From: Collinsella aerofaciens
Lineage (GTDB): Bacteria; Actinomycetota; Coriobacteriia; Coriobacteriales; Coriobacteriaceae
Reading direction: 5' to 3'
Length of the DNA stretch: 64,000 nt
Assembly (NCBI RefSeq): GCF_015557435.1
Contig: NZ_JADNOH010000085.1
Span: 21,247 to 85,246, forward strand
Part shown: piece by piece, positions 50,681-64,000 of the stretch
How positions within the stretch are numbered: position 1 is the stretch's first letter
Layout: every line of letters starts with the position of its first letter
Notes under the pieces: generated by a model
What the model was told of the DNA's origin: nothing
The model's database searches: none
What the model saw: the letters and a program-made list of their open reading frames with translations, nothing else
Made by a program: the position numbers and the translations under genes

Positions 50681-51589
50681 ATGAAGGCAATCATCCCCGC
50701 CGCCGGTCTTGGCACGCGTTTTCTGCCTGGCACTAAGTGCACGCCCAAAGAGATGCTGCCGGTGCTCGACAAGCCGGTCATCCAGTACGTCGTTGAGGAG
50801 GCACTCGACCCCGAGGAGGTCGACGACGCCATCATCGTTACCTCTCCCGGTAAGCCCGAGCTGCTGAGCTACTTCCAGCCCGACCGTTCGCTTGAGAATC
50901 TGCTGCGCGAGCGCGGCAAGAACGCCTATGCCGATGCCGTCGCCCACGCTGGCGGTATGCCGGTCGACTTCCGCTATCAGTACGAGCCCAAGGGTCTCGG
51001 CCATGCTATCCGCTCTGCTGCCGACGCCGTGGCAGGGGAGAACTTCCTGGTTCTTCTGGGCGACTACGTTGTGCCTAACCGCGACATCTGCGACAAGATG
51101 CTCGCCGTTTCCAAGGAGCACGGTGGCGCTTCGGTTATCGCCGTCGCTGCTTGCTCGCCCGAGGAAGTCAGCCGCTACGGCGTTATCGCCGGCGAGCGCG
51201 TCGGTTCGCTCGAGGGCGCCGAGGGCGTTGCCGATGCCGAGCCGGGCGCTGTCTGGCGCATCGGCGGTCTGGTCGAGAAGCCTGCTCCCGAGGCGGCTCC
51301 GTCCAACCTCTACATCGTCGGCCGTTACCTGCTGAGCCCGCTGGTCATGGACCTGCTCGCCGATCAGCAGGCCGGCAAGGGCGGCGAGATCCAGCTTACC
51401 GACGCCATGGCCCGCTCGCTCGACCGCGAGGCCATGTACGCTGTCGTTATCGACCCGCTCTCGGGCTACGACACCGGTACCCCGTCTGGCTGGATGGCCA
51501 CCAACGCTCTCATGGCCGCAAGCGATCCTCGCTTCGCCAGCGCCTTCTGGGACGCCATCGACGAGCGCGGCGGCTTGATGCGCAAGTAA
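50681..51589 (+). CDS. galU: UTP-glucose-1-phosphate uridylyltransferase
   Basis: A 302-aa GalU that makes UDP-glucose for glycan synthesis. The N-terminus has AAGLGTRFLPGTKCTPKEML (nucleotide binding) and DKPVIQYVVEEAL. EPKGLGHAI and GLVEKPAPE are further family motifs. ATG 50681 is the conserved start; a TTG at 50672 lies nearer AAAGGA and could be used instead, adding three residues. Confidence 0.93.
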   Translation: MKAIIPAAGLGTRFLPGTKCTPKEMLPVLDKPVIQYVVEEALDPEEVDDAIIVTSPGKPELLSYFQPDRSLENLLRERGKNAYADAVAHAGGMPVDFRYQYEPKGLGHAIRSAADAVAGENFLVLLGDYVVPNRDICDKMLAVSKEHGGASVIAVAACSPEEVSRYGVIAGERVGSLEGAEGVADAEPGAVWRIGGLVEKPAPEAAPSNLYIVGRYLLSPLVMDLLADQQAGKGGEIQLTDAMARSLDREAMYAVVIDPLSGYDTGTPSGWMATNALMAASDPRFASAFWDAIDERGGLMRK

Positions 51590-51606
51590 GCCTTCGGGCA
51601 TCAACA

Positions 51607-51642
51607 TTTACGGGTGTGGACTTAGGTCTGCACCCGTTTTTT
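51607..51642 (+). terminator. Intrinsic terminator after galU
   Basis: ACGGGTGTGGAC pairs with GTCTGCACCCGT, followed by TTTTTTTC. Confidence 0.85.
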
Positions 51643-51649
51643 TCATCCA

Positions 51650-51680
51650 ATGTGACAAGGGGACAGTCCCTTTGTCACAT
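51650..51680. repeat. Mini-palindrome ATGTGACAA/TTGTCACAT
   Basis: The arms enclose GGGGACAGTCCCT, again with the GGGGACAG core seen in other intergenic palindromes. Confidence 0.65.
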
Positions 51681-51767
51681 CCTGCCGCTTCACCTGATTT
51701 CCTTCCAAGCAAAAGGGCCGTCCCGTGAGGGGCGGCCCGATTTGGCTGTGGGTTCGCTTGTCAGGTG

Positions 51768-53372
51768 CTATTCGACCGGATGGCCGCACTTGGGGCAGAA
51801 CTTGGCTTCTGGTACGAGTGGGGTGCCGCAGTGGCGGCAGAATTTCGGGGCAGAAGATGCGACCGGCTGCTGGGGAATGACTGTGAGGGGCTCCCCTGAC
51901 GATTGCCATTGTGTATCAAATGCCGAATCAGCAGAAGATTGTTGAGCGATCTGCTCCTGCTGAGCATGCTTCTTTCGGCGGCTGCCCTTGCGCGTCTTCG
52001 CTTTGGATGCAGTGCCGGCGATGCTTGTTTGAGCCGCGTCGCGCTTTTTGCGACGGATGCAAACGACTGCGATGCCTCCGATGATTATCAGGACAGCCGC
52101 AATCCCACCGCCAATAACGATTGGCATGTTGTCCTGGGCAAAGAAGATGAGTTTTTCGATCGGGCTATAGTGGATATTCGACTTGTAGATGTCGACGTGC
52201 AACTTCTTTGAGTCTTTGGGATCGGTATAGTCCACGGCGATCTTTCGGTCGTTGTCGAGGAAGCAGGGACGGCATCTGTGGTTTGACTTAATTTTATAAT
52301 CACATCTCTGGCCGTTCCGTGTATCAACAAGGCGGATGGCGTTAGTTTTTTCGCTCGAGGCTCCGGTCAATGCAATATCGCCATTTCTCGAGATATCACT
52401 GATGGATAACCAGGAATCTTCGTCGTCATTCCTATTTATATAGCTGATTTGTTTTCCAGTCTGCGAGTCGATGACAATTGTGTCGTCGTTTTCGCCTATC
52501 TGAGCCAGGAGGAGAGCCCCTCTAGCATCGTAAATCCAGATTTTGCTGCCGTCTGCAACGGTATCGATGTTCCCGTCATAGTCTGCTTTGAAAAAGGTGT
52601 GATGGTCTTCACCATCACTGTTAGCGCCTCTAATAAGTAGGGTATCTGATCTAGATACCCTACTTATAGAATCGCATTTAGTGTTGCCTGGTATCTCTTT
52701 TATTAACGTGGAACCATCGGGAATGTCGATTACCTTGAGTTGGGACTTTTTCTTTCGATACGAATAGACATACAGGCGTTTTCCGTCTTTTGATGTTGTG
52801 GCGCTTATTTCGCCTTTTTTAAGGCTGTAGCTAAACGTTATCTCATCTGACTTCAAATCGAAAACGTCCACTTTTGTTGCTTTGCCATCGTTATCCCTAT
52901 CCCTATAGAGGGTGAGGGTGTTTCCGTCTTCACTTAACCTAAAGGTGAGGAACTCAGATTTCTTTATATGTAGAGAGTGAACGGTCCGTTGCTGGTCTTT
53001 GATGGAAAAGAAGATGAGCTTGTTGCCGTCTCGCCAATAAAGGCGCTTGCCATCTAAGGTGATATAAATGTTGCAGGACTTCGATTTTGGTAGACTGATC
53101 GGAGTGACTTCCCCGGTTGTAAGGTCAAGCCGCGAATAGCCGATTGTGTTGGAATTCGAGTCCTCATCTCCAATAATGGCATATTTTCCATCATTCATGA
53201 ACCATGCGGACGAGTATTCGCTCTCGACATCGATCGTAAATGACTTCTCAAGCTCCGGCGTCGGTAGGCCGTCAGCTAATGCTGCGGGGGGGGTGGCCAG
53301 CGGGGTCAGCGCCGCTACGATGCCGATTGTGACCGCGGCGATCCTCCCGCCTTTTCGGATGCTCTTGAACAT
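51768..53372 (-). CDS. Membrane protein: external beta-propeller-like domain and cytosolic zinc ribbon
   Basis: A 534-aa protein of unusual layout. A Sec signal (RIAAVTIGIVAALTPLATPP then AALADG) is followed by ~370 residues with repeated WD/TolB-like strands (DGKYAIIGDED, DGKRLYWRDGN, DGNTLTLYRDRD, DGKRLYVYSYR). One membrane helix (MPIVIGGGIAAVLIIIGGIA) comes next, then a basic linker and a C-terminal zinc ribbon, FCRHCGTPLVPEAKFCPKCG. The gene is AT-richer than its neighbours and contains a 35-bp internal palindrome. Such a layout suggests an extracellular sensor; function unknown. Confidence 0.7.
   Translation of the reverse strand: MFKSIRKGGRIAAVTIGIVAALTPLATPPAALADGLPTPELEKSFTIDVESEYSSAWFMNDGKYAIIGDEDSNSNTIGYSRLDLTTGEVTPISLPKSKSCNIYITLDGKRLYWRDGNKLIFFSIKDQQRTVHSLHIKKSEFLTFRLSEDGNTLTLYRDRDNDGKATKVDVFDLKSDEITFSYSLKKGEISATTSKDGKRLYVYSYRKKKSQLKVIDIPDGSTLIKEIPGNTKCDSISRVSRSDTLLIRGANSDGEDHHTFFKADYDGNIDTVADGSKIWIYDARGALLLAQIGENDDTIVIDSQTGKQISYINRNDDEDSWLSISDISRNGDIALTGASSEKTNAIRLVDTRNGQRCDYKIKSNHRCRPCFLDNDRKIAVDYTDPKDSKKLHVDIYKSNIHYSPIEKLIFFAQDNMPIVIGGGIAAVLIIIGGIAVVCIRRKKRDAAQTSIAGTASKAKTRKGSRRKKHAQQEQIAQQSSADSAFDTQWQSSGEPLTVIPQQPVASSAPKFCRHCGTPLVPEAKFCPKCGHPVE
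52633..52667. repeat. Perfect 15-bp palindrome inside a coding region
   Basis: ATAAGTAGGGTATCT and AGATACCCTACTTAT surround a 5-nt GATCT loop. It lies within the beta-propeller gene. Confidence 0.8.
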
Positions 53373-53494
53373 GGCAATCCTTTCGTTGGGTTATACGTAA
53401 CTATCTAGTATCTTCATGCCGGATTCGAAGAATCTGTTGCGCAACATTGTCAAATGGACGTGATAAAGCGGCGGCCGCTTTGTCGCGTGCTGCC

Positions 53495-53602
53495 GGAAAG
53501 CGTGTCCCACTCTTCGGTCGAATTCCGGGATGCGCTTTCCGGTTGGGGCCTCTAGCGGAAACTACGACCCGGAATATCGGCTCAGAACGGGACACGCTTT
53601 CC
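53495..53602. repeat. Intergenic palindrome GGAAAGCGTGTCCC
   Basis: GGAAAGCGTGTCCC (53495-53508) and GGGACACGCTTTCC (53589-53602) are perfect arms. The interior holds related words (GGGATGCGCTTTCC, GCGGAAACTACGACCC). The gap 53373-53927 holds this element, its neighbour at 53618 and the rpoB promoter; nothing else is seen. Confidence 0.7.
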
Positions 53603-53617
53603 CGAACAGGGCTCAAC

Positions 53618-53665
53618 CGGAAACTGCGACCCAGTTTGAGGCCTCAAAACGGGACGCAGTTTCCG
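53618..53665. repeat. Intergenic palindrome CGGAAACTGCGACCC
   Basis: CGGAAACTGCGACCC and GGGACGCAGTTTCCG (one mismatch) enclose a perfect inner TTTGAGGCCTCAAA. Confidence 0.7.
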
Positions 53666-53826
53666 ATTGACCAATCCTCGCCGTCATTCCGCCGTTCAGC
53701 GGCCCGCACCAGCAGTCTCGTTCACATAAAATATATGAACAGGTGTTCGATACATACCTATCTACCTGCATCTCTTCTGTTGAAAAACTTTGCTACTCCA
53801 AAAACTCAATCGCGTCAAGGCTTTTC

Positions 53827-53854
53827 TTGCCCAACGGTCGGTACCTGATAAACT
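53827..53854 (+). promoter_or_regulatory. Promoter of rpoBC
   Basis: TTGCCC (53827-53832), 16-nt spacer, TAAACT (53849-53854), about 75 bp before rpoB. Confidence 0.55.
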
Positions 53855-53927
53855 ATTAGGTTGCGATAACTGGCGAAGCTATGCCTCGCCAACCCACCGA
53901 GCATTTCCGTGAAGGAGGAAAAACCTG

Positions 53928-57419
<3,492 letters not shown>

Positions 57420-57425
57420 TTGACT

Positions 57426-61904
<4,479 letters not shown>

Positions 61905-61928
61905 TTTCCTAGTACGTTAACCGCCCTT

Positions 61929-61968
61929 CCAAAGACCCGCTTCCCAACAGGGAAGCGGGTCTTTTTTG
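61929..61968 (+). terminator. Intrinsic terminator after rpoC
   Basis: AAGACCCGCTTCCC pairs with GGGAAGCGGGTCTT, followed by TTTTGTT. Confidence 0.9.
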
Positions 61969-61974
61969 TTGAAG

Positions 61975-62015
61975 AAAACCTGCCAAAAAGGGACAGGTTT
62001 ATTTTGGTAGGTTTT
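61975..62015. repeat. Mini-palindrome AAAACCTGCCAAAA
   Basis: AAAACCTGCCAAAA and TTTTGGTAGGTTTT (one mismatch) enclose AGGGACAGGTTTA. It is close to the elements at 23689 and 63928. Confidence 0.7.
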
Positions 62016-62105
62016 TCCTGCTTGAATTTGAAACAATTCGTCCGGCCAGAGCGTATCTATGGTGAGGGCCTCATCGATAATCATTAACGTCACCGGGAGG
62101 TGATT

Positions 62106-62624
62106 ATGGAAGAACAAGCATTTAGACAGGCGGTCGAAGATCACCGGGATGTCGTGTTTCGGATCGCATTGACGTACCTGCGCGATTGCGCCGATGCCGA
62201 CGATATTGCCCAAGACGTCTTTCTTAAGTTGCTTAAAAGCGATGGACACTTTGAAAGTCGGGAGCATCTTCGCCGCTGGCTTATCCGGGTCACGATCAAT
62301 GAATGCAAATCGCTCTTTCGAAAGCCATGGAGGCGTGTGGAGGATATTGAGAACCTGGCCGATTCGCTTTCGACGGCGCAGGAGGAGACCAAGGCGGTCC
62401 TGTCAGACGTTATGCGACTTCCGGAGCGATTCCGTGTTCCCATCGTGCTCTATTACTATCTGGGCTTTTCGACCGCAGAGATTGCCGAGTTACTGCATGT
62501 GCCAGCCGCGACCGTTCGAACGCGTTTAGCTCGTGGTCGATCGAAGCTCAAATTCATCCTAGAGGAGGGCGACCGTGAAATCCAATCAAATCAAGCAGGC
62601 CTTCGAGTCCATCCAAGCCGATAG
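62106..62624 (+). CDS. ECF-type sigma-70 factor
   Basis: A 172-aa extracytoplasmic-function sigma factor. Region 2 reads HRDVVFRIALTYLRDCADAD then DIAQDVFLKLLK (core binding and -10 recognition), and region 4 is LPERFRVPIVLYYYLGFSTA with EIAELLHVPAATVRTRLARG (helix-turn-helix). ATG 62106 lies 5 nt from GGGAGG. The next gene overlaps by 50 bp and probably encodes its anti-sigma factor. Confidence 0.9.
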   Translation: MEEQAFRQAVEDHRDVVFRIALTYLRDCADADDIAQDVFLKLLKSDGHFESREHLRRWLIRVTINECKSLFRKPWRRVEDIENLADSLSTAQEETKAVLSDVMRLPERFRVPIVLYYYLGFSTAEIAELLHVPAATVRTRLARGRSKLKFILEEGDREIQSNQAGLRVHPSR

Positions 62625-63651
62625 CGATCTTGCCGACCGTGTTATTGATGCTGCGGCTGGAAAGCCGCTTCGTCGAAAGGGTCACGCGAAACCTCTGTAT
62701 GTTGCCGTAATCGGATGTCTTGCCGGAGTGTTGGCGACCGGAGGGGTCGCCTACGCCGTTGTCAATTCCAGCTATTTTGCCTCAGCCTGGGGAAACCATG
62801 GCAACGGAGAGTCCATTACCTGGACTCAAGGTGGCTCGTCGGGGACTAAATATACCTACACCAGAGAGTTTGGTGATGGCATCGCGCCCCAAAGCCTGGA
62901 GGGTGCAGTCCAGGAGGTTAATCTGTCCGTCGAGGGTAACGGCTATACGCTTGATATCCATGAGATGGCTATTGACCAAAACGGCTGCGGAGCCGTGACG
63001 TTTACGTTGTCCAATCCAAATGGCGTTAACTACTACAAGCCGGCAGCAGAGACAGGCGAACTTGTTCTCTATGGTGAAGAAGAACAAGGCATCGGCACGC
63101 CCAGCATGAACTTCGGCGAGGAATGGGCTGATACACGCTGCACAATTGATAAGGACACATCAAGCGACACGGTCATTAATGGCACGATGTACTTTGCCTC
63201 GTGGAATCGCGAGCGAGATTTGGGACATGCGGTCACCTGGAATATCTGCTGGACTGAGGGCGAAGGCGAGGACGCGAAGCTGTTCGAGGCATCGACGCCC
63301 GAGTTTAACGTTGGAGCGTACGTCGATACAAAGGAACTCCGCTCCGATGACTCGCCTCTCGAGATCAGCCCGTTTTCCATCCAGACGCACATCGACGATC
63401 TGGGCATTGACGCAGTCACGAAAAAGTTGACCGTTACCTACAAGGATGGATCGGAGCAGATTATCGAAGACGATGCTGCGGGCGCGTACAATTTCTATGT
63501 CTCGATGACGCGCAATAGTGGAGAGAACATCTCAGTGCCGACAAAACTGATCAATGTCGATCAAGTGGTCTCGGTAACCCTTGAGGGCACGAGGTACACA
63601 TCAACAGGAGAGACCGAAACAGAAGTACCCTTTACCATCGTCTATTCGTAA
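62575..63651 (+). CDS. Probable membrane anti-sigma factor (DUF4179-like)
   Basis: A 358-aa protein with ~40 cytosolic residues (KQAFESIQADSDLADRVIDA), one membrane helix (YVAVIGCLAGVLATGGVAYA) and an extracellular region of ~290 residues rich in beta-strand patterns. The layout is that of anti-sigma/DUF4179 proteins encoded next to ECF sigma factors. The start is GTG 62575 with AGGAGG at ideal spacing, so the overlap with the sigma gene is real and implies coupled translation. The external signal is unknown. Confidence 0.8.
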   Translation: MKSNQIKQAFESIQADSDLADRVIDAAAGKPLRRKGHAKPLYVAVIGCLAGVLATGGVAYAVVNSSYFASAWGNHGNGESITWTQGGSSGTKYTYTREFGDGIAPQSLEGAVQEVNLSVEGNGYTLDIHEMAIDQNGCGAVTFTLSNPNGVNYYKPAAETGELVLYGEEEQGIGTPSMNFGEEWADTRCTIDKDTSSDTVINGTMYFASWNRERDLGHAVTWNICWTEGEGEDAKLFEASTPEFNVGAYVDTKELRSDDSPLEISPFSIQTHIDDLGIDAVTKKLTVTYKDGSEQIIEDDAAGAYNFYVSMTRNSGENISVPTKLINVDQVVSVTLEGTRYTSTGETETEVPFTIVYS

Positions 63652-63656
63652 GATTT

Positions 63657-63692
63657 GGGGCCGCTTCCTACTAGGGGAAACGGCCCATTTTG
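63657..63692 (+). terminator. Terminator after the anti-sigma gene
   Basis: GGGGCCG pairs with CGGCCC around an A/C-rich loop, then ATTTTGCG. The stem is short. Confidence 0.55.
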
Positions 63693-63731
63693 CGTTAAAT
63701 AGGCGGTTATTACGAGTGATATTCGACTGAA

Positions 63732-63862
63732 TTTCGGAAGTATGCGGCAAAATCTTGATGGGTCGACCACACCGCATATGCTCAAGCGCTCTACCTGCTG
63801 GTTTGTTATCGCAAAACCCCGGTGTGCTCGGCAGGTCCAGAATTTGCCGCATACTTCCGAAA
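63732..63862. repeat. Large palindrome with perfect 20-bp arms
   Basis: TTTCGGAAGTATGCGGCAAA (63732-63751) and TTTGCCGCATACTTCCGAAA (63843-63862) enclose 91 nt, with a nested CACACCG/CGGTGTG pair. The final ~350 bp of the window hold no convincing gene. Confidence 0.75.
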
Positions 63863-63927
63863 ACACCGCCAATCTACATGTGTTAGTGAGGTCGGATCGC
63901 CGCTGGAGCGTGGCATTTCCCCAGGTT

Positions 63928-63964
63928 AAACCTACCAAAATAAACCTGTCCCTTTTTGGCAGGT
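63928..63964. repeat. Mini-palindrome AAACCTACCAAAA
   Basis: AAACCTACCAAAA and TTTTGGCAGGT enclose TAAACCTGTCCCT. It is related to the elements at 61975 and 23689. Confidence 0.65.
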
Positions 63965-64000
63965 AGCGTTGTTCCGACGAGCACGTCGGATTCCCGGCCC

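Noticed and set aside
63742..63966. Small ORF at the window end
   Set aside because: It lies within palindromic repeats and has no ribosome binding site or recognisable protein character.

Overview
The window looks like a stretch of a Coriobacteriia chromosome (Actinomycetota), most probably Collinsella. I infer this from the high-GC coding style, the disA-ispD-ispF-cysS-rlmB-rae1 gene order, the actinobacterial RpoB/RpoC sequences and the dense intergenic palindromes; no 16S gene is present to confirm it. Coding density is high, on both strands. Most starts have an AAAGGA or GGAGG ribosome binding site, and GTG/TTG starts are frequent.

Layout. 1-3.1 kb: the end of a membrane protein, a radical SAM/SPASM peptide maturase and an ABC exporter, lower in GC than the neighbours and resembling the distal part of a RiPP cluster. 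3.2-8.4 kb: two toxin-antitoxin modules (RelB-like/PIN and HipBA, each with a clear palindromic operator), a PepD dipeptidase and the MntP manganese exporter. 8.5-14.1 kb: an operon linking c-di-AMP synthesis (disA) with isoprenoid genes (ispD, ispF), cysS, an rRNA 2'-O-methyltransferase and a YacP/Rae1-type ribonuclease. 14.1-15.2 kb: a gene-poor stretch with a tRNA-Thr, a tandem 80-nt hairpin array and other palindromes. 15.2-19.6 kb: tRNAs, tuf, rpmG, tRNA-Trp, secE, nusG, rplK, rplA. 19.9-33.6 kb: metabolic, transport and regulatory genes, mostly on the minus strand. 33.7-37.4 kb: a FeoA-FeoB fusion and an MFS exporter. 37.5-44.7 kb: an accessory island. 45-48.9 kb: a GH13 enzyme, a DNA glycosylase, an unrecognised protein and an aminotransferase. 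48.9-50.4 kb: a large palindromic element, the L10 leader, rplJ and rplL. 50.7-53.4 kb: galU and a membrane beta-propeller/zinc-ribbon protein. 53.9-61.9 kb: rpoB and rpoC. 62.1-63.7 kb: an ECF sigma factor and its probable membrane anti-sigma partner.

The most interesting locus is the minus-strand island of four tightly coupled genes: an 860-aa dynamin-like GTPase, an 1143-aa HerA/FtsK-type ATPase with a Ser/Thr-rich centre, a 229-aa protein ending in a WHH/HNH-like nuclease motif, and a 122-aa putative immunity protein. It is bounded by two gap-free copies of a segment made of the last codons of the MFS gene plus a hairpin, exactly 7466 bp apart. It could be a toxin-delivery, inter-bacterial competition or defence cassette.

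Other points of note are an extra C-terminal helix-hairpin-helix (alpha-CTD-like) domain on RpoC, a tandem array of covarying hairpins, the rplJ promoter lying in a palindromic element, and the split of the usual secE-nusG-rplKAJL-rpoBC cluster by about 30 kb and then 3.5 kb of unrelated genes.
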